From NCBI GenBank assembly GCA_902571235.1, contig CACGBI010000004.1:1-60860 (forward strand): DNA of 60,860 bases, read 5' to 3'. Shown here piece after piece: positions 35,827 to 45,730 of the stretch (within the stretch, counting starts at the first letter, position 1; the number at the start of each line of letters is the position of its first letter). The notes below the pieces were generated by a model. That model saw nothing but the letters and a program-made list of their open reading frames with translations. It had not been told where the DNA came from and made no database searches. This DNA comes from an uncultured Pelagibacteraceae bacterium (GTDB lineage Bacteria; Pseudomonadota; Alphaproteobacteria; Pelagibacterales; Pelagibacteraceae). The translations under genes and the position numbers were made by a program.

Positions 35827-37206
35827 ATGAAAAATTGGAAAATTAATAGTTGGAGAAAATATCCTGTAAAGCACTTACCTGATTATTCAGATAAGAAAGA
35901 GTTGGATCAAGTTTTAAATAAGATTAAGAGCTTTCCTCCTCTTGTGTTCGCAGGTGAAACAAGACATTTAAAACAACAATTAGCTGAAGTTGTTGATGGA
36001 AAAGCGTTTTTACTTCAAGGAGGAGATTGTGCTGAGAGTTTCGCAGAATTTAATCCTGATAATATCCGAGATACCTTTAAAGTAATTTTACAAATGTCTT
36101 TAGTTTTAACTTACTCTGCATCTTTGCCTGTTATAAAAGTTGGAAGAATAGCCGGACAATTTGCAAAACCAAGAAGTGCACCAACTGAAAAACAGGGTAA
36201 TGTTGAACTTCCAAGTTATTTGGGTGATAATGTTAATGGTATAGAATTTACTGAGAAAGCAAGAAAGCACGATCCAAAAAGACTTTTTAAAGCTTATTCG
36301 CAATCAGCCTCTACTTTAAATCTTTTAAGAGCGTTTTCTCATGGTGGTTTTGCAGATCTTAAAAAAGTACATACATGGAATTTAGGTTATATAAAAAAAA
36401 GCCCTCAAGCAAAAAAATTTAAAGAACTAGAGGATAAGATTGCAGATGCTTTAGCATTTATGGATGCATGTGGAATTAATTCAGAATTTAACAGAAGATT
36501 AAAAACTGTAAACTTTTGGACTTCTCATGAAGCCTTACACTTACCTTTCGAAGAAAGTATGACTAGAATTGATTCAACGACTGGGGAACATCACGCAACA
36601 TCAGCACACTTTGTTTGGATTGGAGACAGAACTAGACAATTAGATGGTGGACATGTTGAATACTGTAGAGGTATTGAAAATCCTATAGGAATTAAATGTG
36701 GTCCAACTAGTAAACCAGATGAAATTGTAAAAATTTGTAATCTAATAAATCCTGAAAATGAAAAAGGTAAAATTACTTTAATATCAAGATTTGGTCATGA
36801 TAGTGTTGAGAAATATTTACCAAAACTTATTAGAGGAGTTAGAAAAGAAGGCGTCAATGTAATTTGGTCTTGTGACCCAATGCATGGAAATACAATTCAA
36901 TCTACTACAGGTTATAAAACGAGACGTTTTAATAATGTTTTAAAAGAAGTTAGAGATGTATTTGGTGTACATCAAAGTGAGGGATCTTATGCTGGTGGGT
37001 TACACATAGAGATGACTGGTCAAAATGTTACAGAGTGTACTGGTGGAGCTAAAAATATCCAGGACCAAGATTTATCTAGTAGATATCACACACATTGTGA
37101 TCCTAGACTTAATGCAGATCAAGCTTTAGAATTAGCTTTTTTAATTTCAGATGAAATAAAAAAGAATAGCAGCTATTCCAAAAACGCTATTCAAGCGGCA
37201 TCTTAA
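35827..37206 (+). CDS. class II 3-deoxy-D-arabino-heptulosonate 7-phosphate synthase
   Basis: This enzyme of about 459 aa condenses PEP and erythrose-4-phosphate, the first step of aromatic amino-acid synthesis. Class II (plant-like) signatures are WRKYPVKHLPDYSD, VFAGETRHLKQQLAEV, LLQGGDCAESFAEF with the metal Cys, VGRIAGQFAKPRS, VWIGDRTRQLDGGHVEY and CDPMHGNTIQS. These differ completely from the enteric AroG/F/H type. ATG 35827 is preferred over the in-frame TTG 35821. No aromatic-pathway neighbours are present. Confidence 0.94.
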   Translation: MKNWKINSWRKYPVKHLPDYSDKKELDQVLNKIKSFPPLVFAGETRHLKQQLAEVVDGKAFLLQGGDCAESFAEFNPDNIRDTFKVILQMSLVLTYSASLPVIKVGRIAGQFAKPRSAPTEKQGNVELPSYLGDNVNGIEFTEKARKHDPKRLFKAYSQSASTLNLLRAFSHGGFADLKKVHTWNLGYIKKSPQAKKFKELEDKIADALAFMDACGINSEFNRRLKTVNFWTSHEALHLPFEESMTRIDSTTGEHHATSAHFVWIGDRTRQLDGGHVEYCRGIENPIGIKCGPTSKPDEIVKICNLINPENEKGKITLISRFGHDSVEKYLPKLIRGVRKEGVNVIWSCDPMHGNTIQSTTGYKTRRFNNVLKEVRDVFGVHQSEGSYAGGLHIEMTGQNVTECTGGAKNIQDQDLSSRYHTHCDPRLNADQALELAFLISDEIKKNSSYSKNAIQAAS

Positions 37207-37245
37207 GCCATTGCTATAGAAAGTAAGGTTGTTTAATAGTTTAAT

Positions 37246-37983
37246 ATGAGTCCAGCAGAAAAAGTAAAATTTATTTCAAATTGGATCAAATCTTATGTTG
37301 ATCAAATGCCTAGTAAGGCACAATCATTGGTCATTGGAATTTCAGGTGGTATAGATTCTTCAGTTTCAAGCACTCTAAGCGCAATGACAGGTCTAAAAAC
37401 AATTGCTTTAACCATGCCTATCAAACAAAAAGAAAAACAACATGATTTAAGTTTAAAACACCAACAATGGTTAGTAAAAAAGTTCAAAAATGTTGAAGCA
37501 TATACTTTAAGTTTAGATAAATTATTTGAAACATTCTCATCAACCCTTAATCAATTTGATAATGAGCATGGCTTTGCAAATTCGAGAGCAAGATTACGTA
37601 TGACTACTCTTTACCAAGTTGCAGCTGCAAATAAGGGTATTGTTGTGGGAACAGGAAACAAAGTAGAAGATTTTGGAGTAGGCTTTTACACAAAATATGG
37701 CGATGGTGGTGTTGATATATCACCAATTGCAGATTGTAATAAATCTGAAATATGGGAATTAGGAAAAGAACTTGGAATTTTAAAAGAAATAATAGATGCA
37801 CCACCAACAGATGGCTTATGGGATGATGGTCGAACAGATGAAGGTCAATTAGGTTTTAAATATAGTGAGCTAGAGGATGCTATGGACAATCCAAACTCAC
37901 CTTATAGAGGACAATACGAAAAGATTCGAAATCAAAACTTGCATAAAATGGAACCAATTCCAGTATGCAAGATTCCAAGTTAA
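37246..37983 (+). CDS. nadE: ammonia-dependent NAD synthetase
   Basis: This 245-aa NadE has the ATP-pyrophosphatase P-loop SLVIGISGGIDSSVSS (about residues 27-42), the NaAD-binding GFANSRARLRMTTLYQVAAA, GTGNKVEDFGVGFYTKYGDGGVDISPIADC and PPTDGLWDDGRTDEGQLGF. There is no nitrilase-type glutaminase domain, so it uses ammonia. It amidates nicotinic acid adenine dinucleotide in the last step of NAD synthesis. It sits alone between aroG and cysS with about 40-50 nt gaps. Confidence 0.95.
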   Translation: MSPAEKVKFISNWIKSYVDQMPSKAQSLVIGISGGIDSSVSSTLSAMTGLKTIALTMPIKQKEKQHDLSLKHQQWLVKKFKNVEAYTLSLDKLFETFSSTLNQFDNEHGFANSRARLRMTTLYQVAAANKGIVVGTGNKVEDFGVGFYTKYGDGGVDISPIADCNKSEIWELGKELGILKEIIDAPPTDGLWDDGRTDEGQLGFKYSELEDAMDNPNSPYRGQYEKIRNQNLHKMEPIPVCKIPS

Positions 37984-38034
37984 TCAATTAGATTAACAAA
38001 TCTACAAATAAGGTATATTTCTTAATCAACTAAT

Positions 38035-39378
38035 ATGGATATTTTTTTAACAAATAATTTAACAAATAAAAAAGAGCAATTTATTCCAAATGATCAAAAA
38101 CATATTGGAATGTATGTTTGTGGACCAACTGTATATGATGATCCACATATTGGAAATGCGCGACCACTAATAATCTTTGATATTCTTTTTAGATTGCTAA
38201 AAAATACTTTTTCAAAAGTAACATATGTAAGAAATATAACTGATATTGATGATAAAATAATTAAATCATCACAAGAAAAAAAAATATCAACAAAAGAATT
38301 AACTGAAAAAGTGACAGCGAGTTTTTTTGAAGATTGTAAGTTTTTAAACTGTGAAAACCCAACTCATCAACCTAAAGCCACTGAACATATAGATTTAATG
38401 ATAGAAATGATCAAACAATTAATTAAAAAAGGTTTTGCTTATGAAAATAATAATCATGTTTATTTTGAGGTAAAAAAGTTTTCTGATTATGGAAAATTAT
38501 CAAATAAGAAACTAGATGATTTAATAGCTGGATCAAGAATAGAGATAAGTGATAACAAAAAAAATACAGAAGATTTTGTATTATGGAAACCCTCTTTAAA
38601 CGATGAACCCTCTTGGGACTCCCCCTGGGGAAAAGGTAGACCAGGTTGGCATTTAGAATGTTCAGCAATGTCAAAAAAATTTTTAGGAAATGAATTTGAT
38701 ATTCATGGTGGTGGAATAGACTTAATATTTCCGCATCATGAAAATGAGATAGCTCAATCTAGATGTGCAAATGACTCAAAAATTTTTGCAAAGTATTGGA
38801 TACATAATGCATTCATTACTATGTCCAACGAAAAAATGGCTAAGTCTCAAGGTAATATCCTTAAAATAAAAGATTTTAGAAACAAAATTAGTGGACAAGT
38901 TTTGAGGTTCGCTCTTATGAGTGCGCATTATAAACAGCCTCTAGATTGGAATGATAAATTAATAAACGATTGTCAGAATACTCTGGATAAATGGTATCGT
39001 ATTTATTCAGTAAATGTAAAATCTGTTCAAATACCAGAAGAAATTTTAAAACCTTTATACGAAGATATAAATACACCAGGTTATATTGCTAATCTTCATA
39101 AACTTTATGAAAGAGCCAGTAAAGGCAAAGATAAAGAATTATTTATTTCAGCATGTAAATTTATTGGATTGTTAAATGAAGATAACGAACAATGGGAAAA
39201 CTATAAAAAAAATAAAGCTTCAATCAGTGAGGTGGAGATAAATAATAAAATTAATTTAAGAAATAAAGCTAGAACAAATAAAGATTATAAGGAAGCTGAT
39301 AAAATCAGAGATGAACTTTTAGATAAAGGTGTTTTAATAGAAGATAAAGATGGTAAAACACTGTGGAAATTTAAATGA
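38035..39378 (+). CDS. cysS: cysteinyl-tRNA synthetase
   Basis: This 447-aa class I synthetase has YVCGPTVYDDPHIGNAR (zinc Cys and the HIGH-like HIGN), WHLECSAMSKKFLG (second zinc Cys), DIHGGGIDLIFPHHENE (zinc His) and KMAKSQGN (KMSKS loop). The C-terminal anticodon-binding region ends in GVLIEDKDGKTLWKF, the typical CysRS tail. It overlaps the next gene (citramalate synthase) by 4 nt, so these two and trmJ form one operon. Confidence 0.96.
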   Translation: MDIFLTNNLTNKKEQFIPNDQKHIGMYVCGPTVYDDPHIGNARPLIIFDILFRLLKNTFSKVTYVRNITDIDDKIIKSSQEKKISTKELTEKVTASFFEDCKFLNCENPTHQPKATEHIDLMIEMIKQLIKKGFAYENNNHVYFEVKKFSDYGKLSNKKLDDLIAGSRIEISDNKKNTEDFVLWKPSLNDEPSWDSPWGKGRPGWHLECSAMSKKFLGNEFDIHGGGIDLIFPHHENEIAQSRCANDSKIFAKYWIHNAFITMSNEKMAKSQGNILKIKDFRNKISGQVLRFALMSAHYKQPLDWNDKLINDCQNTLDKWYRIYSVNVKSVQIPEEILKPLYEDINTPGYIANLHKLYERASKGKDKELFISACKFIGLLNEDNEQWENYKKNKASISEVEINNKINLRNKARTNKDYKEADKIRDELLDKGVLIEDKDGKTLWKFK

Positions 39379-40976
39379 GTAAAGAGAGATTATATATTTT
39401 TGATACAACACTAAGAGATGGTGCTCAAACACAAGGAGTAGATTTTTCACTTGAGGATAAGGAAAAAATTGCATCTGCTTTAGATAAACTTGGTGTTGAT
39501 TATATTGAAGCTGGCTGGCCTGGAGCAAATCCAACAGATACTGAGTTTTTTCAAAAAAAACATAATTTTAAAAATTCTAAACTAACATGTTTTGGAATGA
39601 CAAAACGATCAGGCCGAAGTGCAGAAAATGATACAGGATTATCAGCATTAATGAATTCAAACACACCCTCAGTATGTTTGGTTGGAAAGTCATGGGATTT
39701 TCATGTTGATGTTGCTTTAGGTATTACCAACGAAGAAAATTTGGAAAATATTAGCGAAAGTGCAAAACATTTTGTTAAAGCAAAAAAAGAATTCATGTTT
39801 GATGCAGAACATTTTTTTGATGGATATAAATCAAATCCAAAATATGCGCTTTCTTGTATTAAAGCAGCTTTCGATCAAGGTGCAAGATGGATTGTGTTAT
39901 GTGATACTAATGGAGGAACACTTCCACATGAAGTTTCAAAAATAGTATCAGAAGTATCAAAAGTTATTCCAGGAAAAAATTTAGGTATTCACGCCCATAA
40001 TGATACCGGAAATGCAGTTGCTAATTCTTTAGCAGCAGTATTATCTGGAGTTCGTCAAATACAAGGCACTATTAATGGATTAGGAGAAAGATGTGGTAAC
40101 GCAAATTTAATGTCGTTAATACCAACATTTTTTTTGAAGAAAGATTTTTCATCTCAATTTGAAATTGGAATTAAATCTAACAATATTAAAAATTTGACTG
40201 ATTGTTCAAGACTACTAGATGAAATTTTAAATAGAAAACCTAATCAACATTTGCCATATGTTGGAGCTGCAGCTTTTTCTCATAAAGGAGGATTACATGT
40301 TTCAGCTGTTCAAAAAGACCCTAAAACTTATGAACATATAAATCCAGATGAGGTTGGCAATTCAAGAAATATTGTTGTTTCTGATCAATCAGGTAAATCA
40401 AATATAATCTCAAGATTAAAAAGTATTAAAATTGATATTGAGGAGAATGATCCCAAAATTAAAAAACTATTAGATGAAGTTAAGGATAGGGAATTTATTG
40501 GATACAGTTATGATGGAGCTGACGCATCATTTGAGTTATTAGCTAGAAGAATTATTGGAGAAATACCAAGATATATATCGATCAATGAATACGATGTTTC
40601 AGTAAAAAAAAATAAATTTGGAGAAATAGTTTCATCAGCAAAAGCACAATTAGAAGTTGATGGAGAAAAAATTATTTGTGAAGGCGAGGGTAATGGACCG
40701 GTAAATGCTTTAGATAATGCTATAAGACAAAATGTTGATCGACTAGCAAAATATTCGAGGTATTTGAAAGATTTGAAATTAGTTGATTATAAAGTAAGAA
40801 TTTTGAATACAGGCACTGAAGCTGTTACTAGGGTATCAATTGAAAGTACAGATTCAAAAGGGAAAAATTGGTTTACTATTGGTGTATCAACGAACATTAT
40901 TGACGCTTCATTTAAAGCATTAATTGATAGTTTAGATTATAAATTGTTTAAAGATAATGCCCCAGCAAGTAAATGA
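39375..40976 (+). CDS. cimA: citramalate synthase
   Basis: This 533-aa LeuA-family enzyme has FDTTLRDGAQTQGVDFS (catalytic Arg-Asp and metal Asp), EAGWPGANPTD, HAHNDTGNAVANSLAAVLSGVRQIQGTINGLGERCGNANL (metal His pair) and a C-terminal regulatory LeuA dimer domain (about residues 400-525). The GWPGANPTD region matches the CimA type, which joins acetyl-CoA and pyruvate to give citramalate for isoleucine synthesis without threonine deaminase. A 2-isopropylmalate synthase would normally have the EVGFP-type loop. It overlaps cysS and trmJ by 4 nt each. Confidence 0.88.
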   Translation: MSKERLYIFDTTLRDGAQTQGVDFSLEDKEKIASALDKLGVDYIEAGWPGANPTDTEFFQKKHNFKNSKLTCFGMTKRSGRSAENDTGLSALMNSNTPSVCLVGKSWDFHVDVALGITNEENLENISESAKHFVKAKKEFMFDAEHFFDGYKSNPKYALSCIKAAFDQGARWIVLCDTNGGTLPHEVSKIVSEVSKVIPGKNLGIHAHNDTGNAVANSLAAVLSGVRQIQGTINGLGERCGNANLMSLIPTFFLKKDFSSQFEIGIKSNNIKNLTDCSRLLDEILNRKPNQHLPYVGAAAFSHKGGLHVSAVQKDPKTYEHINPDEVGNSRNIVVSDQSGKSNIISRLKSIKIDIEENDPKIKKLLDEVKDREFIGYSYDGADASFELLARRIIGEIPRYISINEYDVSVKKNKFGEIVSSAKAQLEVDGEKIICEGEGNGPVNALDNAIRQNVDRLAKYSRYLKDLKLVDYKVRILNTGTEAVTRVSIESTDSKGKNWFTIGVSTNIIDASFKALIDSLDYKLFKDNAPASK

Positions 40977-41686
40977 GTAAAAACAATATCTCTTTTATTC
41001 TACATAAACCTCAATTATCAGAAAATATTGGCGCATGCGCTAGAGCAATAAAAAACTTCAATTTTAAGAAATTAGTTTTGATTGATCCAAAACCAACTTA
41101 TCCAAATGATAAAATTTTAGCTACATCAGTAGGAGCCAAAAATATTATTAATCAAAGCAAAACGTATAATAATTTAGAGAAGGCTCTTAGCAAGATTGAT
41201 ATTGTTATTGCTACTTCAGCAAGATTTAGAAATAAAAATATAAAACATATTAATTTAGATGATTTAAAAAAAATAAATTTTGAGAAGAAAATTGGTTTTT
41301 TATTTGGTTCAGAGGCATCTGGTCTAACAAATAATGAGATTAGTTATGCTAATTACACTCTACAAATACCCACTAATCCTGATTTTATGTCTTTGAATCT
41401 GTCTCATAGTTTAATCATAATTGCTCAATATGTTGCCAGTTTAATCAAATTAAAAAAAACTCCATTCAAAAAATCAAAAAAAGTTAAATCTGCTAATAAA
41501 AAAGAAATACAATCAATGTTGAGTTTATGTATTAAAAATTTAGATGAAATAAATTTTTTTAGACCCAAAGAAAAGAGACCAAAAATGTTAGAAAACTTGA
41601 GAAATATTTTTTATAAAATGGAGTTATCTGATAAAGAAACCCGTATTTTATCTGGCGTATTTGCTAGTTTAGGAAAAAAACGTTGA
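40973..41686 (+). CDS. trmJ: tRNA (cytidine/uridine-32-2'-O)-methyltransferase
   Basis: This 237-aa SPOUT methyltransferase has the knot motifs ILHKPQLSENIGACARAIKNF (motif 1, Asn and Arg), GFLFGSEASGLTNNEI (motif 2) and IPTNPDFMSLNLSHSLIIIAQY (motif 3). The C-terminal helical extension of about 80 residues is characteristic of TrmJ, which methylates position 32 of the tRNA anticodon loop. It is the last gene of cysS-cimA-trmJ, and the rpsD promoter begins at its stop codon. Confidence 0.88.
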   Translation: MSKNNISFILHKPQLSENIGACARAIKNFNFKKLVLIDPKPTYPNDKILATSVGAKNIINQSKTYNNLEKALSKIDIVIATSARFRNKNIKHINLDDLKKINFEKKIGFLFGSEASGLTNNEISYANYTLQIPTNPDFMSLNLSHSLIIIAQYVASLIKLKKTPFKKSKKVKSANKKEIQSMLSLCIKNLDEINFFRPKEKRPKMLENLRNIFYKMELSDKETRILSGVFASLGKKR

Positions 41687-41714
41687 TTGACAAACTTAAG
41701 AGTAAGTTTATAAA
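41687..41714 (+). promoter_or_regulatory. strong promoter of rpsD with internal dyad
   Basis: TTGACA (41687-41692) matches the -35 consensus exactly. After a 16-nt spacer, TATAAA (41709-41714) forms the -10. AAACTTA (41692-41698) and TAAGTTT (41703-41709) make a 7-bp inverted repeat filling the spacer, a possible operator. Transcription would start around 41720-41722, only about 5-7 nt before the rpsD ATG at 41727, and no Shine-Dalgarno sequence is present. Confidence 0.6.
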
Positions 41715-41726
41715 CCCCATATTCAA

Positions 41727-42344
41727 ATGACAAAAAGATTAAACTCTAAACATAAAGTAGATAGAAGATTAAAAGTTAATTTATGGGGAAGACCAAAAAG
41801 TCCTTTTAATACTCGAGCTTATGGTCCTGGTCAACATGGTCAAACTAGATCTTCAAAACCGTCTGATTATGGGATTCAACTGCAAGCTAAGCAAAAACTT
41901 AAAGCTTATTATGGCAATATAAATGAGAGACAATTTAGAAATATTTACAAAAAAGCATCAATGCTTAAAGGTGATACAAGTGAAAATTTAATTGGTCTTT
42001 TAGAGAGAAGACTTGATGCAATTATTTATAGAGCGAAGTTTGCAACTACAATTTTTTCAGCTAGACAATTAATTAACCATGGCCACGTTAAGGTAAATGG
42101 AAAAAAAGTTAATATAGCGTCTTGCTTAATTAAAGAAGAAGATACAATTGAAATAAGGGATAAATCAAAACAACTAGCTATTATTGATATCGCTTTAGCA
42201 AATAAAGAGAGAGAAACACCAGAATATATTCAAATGGATGAGAAAAATAAAAAATTAAAGTTTGTTAGAACTCCAAAGTTTGAAGAAGTTCCTTATCCAG
42301 TAGTAATGGAACCCAATTTAGTTATTGAATATTATTCAAGATAA
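41727..42344 (+). CDS. rpsD: 30S ribosomal protein S4
   Basis: This full-length 205-aa S4 has the N-terminal [68 protein letters not shown] and the S4 RNA-binding domain [33 protein letters not shown]4 starts 30S assembly by binding the 5' domain of 16S rRNA. The zinc-binding Cys cluster of some S4 forms is missing, as is common. It is not in an alpha-operon context: it stands alone between trmJ and a methyltransferase gene. Confidence 0.97.
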   Translation: MTKRLNSKHKVDRRLKVNLWGRPKSPFNTRAYGPGQHGQTRSSKPSDYGIQLQAKQKLKAYYGNINERQFRNIYKKASMLKGDTSENLIGLLERRLDAIIYRAKFATTIFSARQLINHGHVKVNGKKVNIASCLIKEEDTIEIRDKSKQLAIIDIALANKERETPEYIQMDEKNKKLKFVRTPKFEEVPYPVVMEPNLVIEYYSR

Positions 42345-42349
42345 TAGTT

Positions 42350-42961
42350 TTGATCAAAAGATCTTCTAAAAAATATATAGATAATCAGTTAGACCAAAAT
42401 CCAAGTTGGAAAATATTAGATATAGGGTGCGGATATACAGCACATAAAAAAGCAAATGTTATTTGTGATGTTCAGGATTTATCTGAATTTTATAAAGGTA
42501 GAGATTTTGTAAAACTTAAAGGCAAGATATTACCTTTTAAAGATAAAGAATTTGATTTTGTAATTACGTCTCATGTGATTGAGCATGTTGAGGATGTAAA
42601 TTTTTTTATAAAAGAACTTCAAAGAATTTCTGCAAAAGGATATATAGAATTACCAACAATCTTGGAAGATAATTTAGTTTTTGAAAATAAAAATGACCAT
42701 TTGTGGCATATGGAATTTGATGATGTTAATCATCAGTTATTGATTAGAAAAAGAATTCAATATTTAGAACCAGTACTGACTGTTTCTGTTGCTAAAAAAC
42801 TAGCTCAATATTTTAGGCAAAGTTTAATTCTTGAATTATTTTGGGAAAATTCAATAGAATTTAATCTAATGGAAAATGATTCTTTAAAGTATGAAAAAAT
42901 ATCAAGATTAACTTTAGCTAGAAAATTTTTTTCAAAATTATTAAGAAATTTAATTAGATAA
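42350..42961 (+). CDS. class I SAM-dependent methyltransferase (Methyltransf_11-like)
   Basis: This 203-aa protein has motif I WKILDIGCGYTAHKKA (about residues 20-35), LPFKDKEFDFVITSHVIEHVED (motifs II and III of the Methyltransf_11 group) and a Lys-rich C-terminus. The start is a TTG at 42350, 5 nt after the rpsD stop, so it is probably translated from the rpsD mRNA. Substrate unknown. The C-terminal half, which often determines substrate, resembles nothing I recognise. Confidence 0.72.
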   Translation: MIKRSSKKYIDNQLDQNPSWKILDIGCGYTAHKKANVICDVQDLSEFYKGRDFVKLKGKILPFKDKEFDFVITSHVIEHVEDVNFFIKELQRISAKGYIELPTILEDNLVFENKNDHLWHMEFDDVNHQLLIRKRIQYLEPVLTVSVAKKLAQYFRQSLILELFWENSIEFNLMENDSLKYEKISRLTLARKFFSKLLRNLIR

Positions 42962-42969
42962 ATTTAAAA

Positions 42970-43305
42970 TTAATTTTTTTTAAAATTTATTCCTTTATCT
43001 TCAAAAATCTTCTTTAGCTCTCCATTTTCATACATTTCTTTAATAATATCACAGCCTCCAATAAATTCTTTTTTTACATATAATTGAGGTATAGTTGGCC
43101 AATCACTAAATACTTTTACACCTTCTCTAATATTTTGATCCTCTAAAACATTAATACCTTTATAATCCACCTCAAGAATCTTTAATATATTTGATACAGC
43201 CATAGAGAAACCGCACTGTGGAGCATCTGGCGTTCCTTTCATAAATAAACATACCTCATTAGTGTCAATATGATTTTGAATTAAATTTTTTGTATTATCG
43301 TCCAT
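42970..43305 (-). CDS. grxD: monothiol glutaredoxin, Grx4 type
   Basis: This 111-aa CGFS-type glutaredoxin has FMKGTPDAPQCGFSMAVS (active-site CGFS), WPTIPQLYVKKEFIGGCDII (TIP and GG-C-D glutathione-binding motifs). Grx4 proteins carry or transfer [2Fe-2S] clusters together with BolA. The bolA gene overlaps its start by 1 nt, a textbook pairing. It is the last gene of the sfsA-map-pur-bolA-grxD run on this strand. Confidence 0.95.
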   Translation of the reverse strand: MDDNTKNLIQNHIDTNEVCLFMKGTPDAPQCGFSMAVSNILKILEVDYKGINVLEDQNIREGVKVFSDWPTIPQLYVKKEFIGGCDIIKEMYENGELKKIFEDKGINFKKN

Positions 43306-43535
43306 TATTGCTCCTTTGTTTTAATGGCTAGTGCGTGTAACTCATTTCCCATTTTGCCTTTAAGAGAATTATACACCATTTTATGTTGTTCAATTTTGCT
43401 TTTACCTGAAAACTGAGAAGAAGTAACTGTTGCTGAGTAATGATTGCCATCACCTGCTAAATCTTGAATTTCAACTCTAGCATCAGATAATGCTTCTTTA
43501 ATTAAGCTTTCAATTTCTTTTAAATCCATTGCCAT
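43305..43535 (-). CDS. BolA/IbaG-family protein
   Basis: This 76-aa BolA-fold protein has SLIKEALSDARVEIQDLAGDGNHYSATVTSSQFSGKSKIEQHKMVYNSLKG (C-loop with the cluster-binding region, HKMVY helix). It would pair with the adjoining Grx4 protein in [2Fe-2S] cluster handling. The fold type is clear. The exact subgroup (BolA versus IbaG) is less so, although length and AGDGNHY favour IbaG. It lies 2 nt after purL. Confidence 0.93.
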   Translation of the reverse strand: MAMDLKEIESLIKEALSDARVEIQDLAGDGNHYSATVTSSQFSGKSKIEQHKMVYNSLKGKMGNELHALAIKTKEQ

Positions 43536-43537
43536 TA

Positions 43538-45730
43538 TTATTTACTCATATAATTTATTAACCAATTTGTATTCGATGTTCTTAATTCGTCAATTGTTAC
43601 TTTTGTCTTTTCATTAATAAATAATTGATCTTTGTTAATTGTTCCAAGTTCATCATAATGGACGGCATTTTTATTCAATATGTCAGTCACTTTTTTTAGA
43701 TTATCTTTGTTAACTTCGATTATATATCTACCTTGATCTTCAGAAAAATAATATTCAATTTCATTGATTAAATATTTTGGTTTTTTAAGATTAATTCCTT
43801 TGTTTCCTTTAATGCACATTTTTGAAACTGCAGTAATTATTCCACCTATAGATACATCATGAGCACTTTTAATATGACCTGCATCTATCAATTTTAATAA
43901 AGTTTCTCCGTTATTTTTTTCATTAAACAAATTGATCTCTGGTGGAGGACCATTTTTTTCATCGAGAATATTTCTTGCAAATAGACTTTGATCGATATGT
44001 CCCTCAGTTTTACCAATTACTAAGACAATATTATCAATTTCTTTAAGATCCATTGTAATCATTTTTTTATAATCTTTGATTAAACCAACTCCACCAATTG
44101 ATGGTGTAGGCTTGATCCCTTCTTCTTTTGTTTGGTTATAAAAAGAGACATTTCCAGAAACAACAGGAAATTTTAAATATTCAGCAGCTTCACCAATACC
44201 TTGAACACATTCAACAAACTCTCCCATGTTTTCCTCATTTTCAGGGCTACCAAAGTTTAAGCAATTTGTAATAGCAATTGGTTTTGCACCAACAGAAATT
44301 AAGTTTCTAAAACTTTCACAAACAACTTGTTTTCCACCAGTTAAAGGATGAGCCCAACAATAAACAGCTGATGAGTCTACTGATGCCGCAACTGCCTTAT
44401 CAGTTCCATGTACTTTTACAACACCAGAGTCACCACCTGGTTTTTGAATAGTATCTCCCATGACTGTATGGTCGTACTGTTGCCAAATCCATTCTTTGCT
44501 ACAAACATTTGGGTTAGATAAAATTTTCTTTAACACATCTATAATTTTTAAATTCTTAAGCACTTCTTTTTTTATTTTATTTTTTTTTGGAAGTTTTGCT
44601 TTTTTCCATTTTCGGTCATACATTGGTGAATTTTCAACTAAAGTATTAACTGGAATATTAGCTACTTGTTCATTATCAAAAAATAACTCAATTTTTTTAG
44701 AATTAGTCGTTTTACCAATTACTGCAAAATCTAAGTTCCATTTATCAAATATCTTTTTGGCTTGTTCCTCTTTGCCATTTTCTAGTACAATCAACATTCT
44801 TTCTTGACTTTCAGAGAGCATTATTTCATAGGGGGTCATTTTGCTTTCTCTACATGGAACTTTATTCAAATTAATTTCTATACCAAGATTCCCTTTCGAG
44901 GCCATTTCAATACTTGATGATGTTAGTCCAGCTGCACCCATATCTTGAATGGCTATAATTGAATCTCCTGCCATTAATTCCAAACAAGCCTCAAGTAATA
45001 ATTTTTCAGTAAATGGATCTCCAACTTGAACAGTAGGTTTTTTTTCTTCTATTTTTTCATCAAAACTAGCCGAGGCCATACTAGCGCCATGAATTCCATC
45101 TCGACCAGTTTTTGAACCAACATAAATAACAGGTTTATTAAGACCAGCAGCTTTTGAGTAGAAAATTTTATCTTTTTTGACTAAACCCAAAGTCATTGCA
45201 TTTACTAAAATATTACCGTTATAAGAACTATCGAAGTTTGTTTGCCCAGCTATTGTTGGTACACCCATACAATTACCATATCCACCAATTCCGTGAACAA
45301 CACCTCTGAGTAAATTTTTTGTTTTTTTATTTTGAGGTGAGCCAAAATGAATAGAGTTTAAATTTGCAATAGGACGTGCTCCCATTGTAAACACATCTCT
45401 CATAATGCCACCAACTCCTGTTGCAGCCCCTTGATAGGGTTCAATAAAAGATGGATGATTATGACTTTCAATTTTAAATACAATTGCATCATTGTCTCCA
45501 ATATCTACAACTCCCGCATTTTCTCCAGGTCCCTGAATTACTTGTTTTCCTTTAGTTGGAAGTTTTTTTAAATGAAGTCTTGATGACTTATAAGAACAAT
45601 GTTCATTCCACATTGCTGAAAAAATACCTAGTTCAGTTATATTCGGGATTCTTTCAAGTAATTCACAAATTTTTGCATATTCATCTTTTTTAAGACCATG
45701 ATCTATGGCTACTTGTTCGTTTACATTCAT
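43538..45730 (-). CDS. purL: phosphoribosylformylglycinamidine synthase, PurL subunit
   Basis: This 730-aa small-type PurL is the ATP-dependent synthase of purine step 4, working with PurS and PurQ. Signatures are [12 protein letters not shown] near the N-terminus, [29 protein letters not shown] (ATP/metal), [17 protein letters not shown], and the second half [13 protein letters not shown] and [16 protein letters not shown]. The lack of an N-terminal FGAM-domain fusion and of the C-terminal glutaminase matches the three-subunit system found here. It overlaps purQ by 4 nt. Confidence 0.97.
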   Translation of the reverse strand: MNVNEQVAIDHGLKKDEYAKICELLERIPNITELGIFSAMWNEHCSYKSSRLHLKKLPTKGKQVIQGPGENAGVVDIGDNDAIVFKIESHNHPSFIEPYQGAATGVGGIMRDVFTMGARPIANLNSIHFGSPQNKKTKNLLRGVVHGIGGYGNCMGVPTIAGQTNFDSSYNGNILVNAMTLGLVKKDKIFYSKAAGLNKPVIYVGSKTGRDGIHGASMASASFDEKIEEKKPTVQVGDPFTEKLLLEACLELMAGDSIIAIQDMGAAGLTSSSIEMASKGNLGIEINLNKVPCRESKMTPYEIMLSESQERMLIVLENGKEEQAKKIFDKWNLDFAVIGKTTNSKKIELFFDNEQVANIPVNTLVENSPMYDRKWKKAKLPKKNKIKKEVLKNLKIIDVLKKILSNPNVCSKEWIWQQYDHTVMGDTIQKPGGDSGVVKVHGTDKAVAASVDSSAVYCWAHPLTGGKQVVCESFRNLISVGAKPIAITNCLNFGSPENEENMGEFVECVQGIGEAAEYLKFPVVSGNVSFYNQTKEEGIKPTPSIGGVGLIKDYKKMITMDLKEIDNIVLVIGKTEGHIDQSLFARNILDEKNGPPPEINLFNEKNNGETLLKLIDAGHIKSAHDVSIGGIITAVSKMCIKGNKGINLKKPKYLINEIEYYFSEDQGRYIIEVNKDNLKKVTDILNKNAVHYDELGTINKDQLFINEKTKVTIDELRTSNTNWLINYMSK

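Noticed and set aside
44460..44807. Plus-strand open frame of 115 codons inside purL
   Set aside because: Antisense shadow of a conserved enzyme with Phe/Ser/Leu-rich composition typical of such frames.
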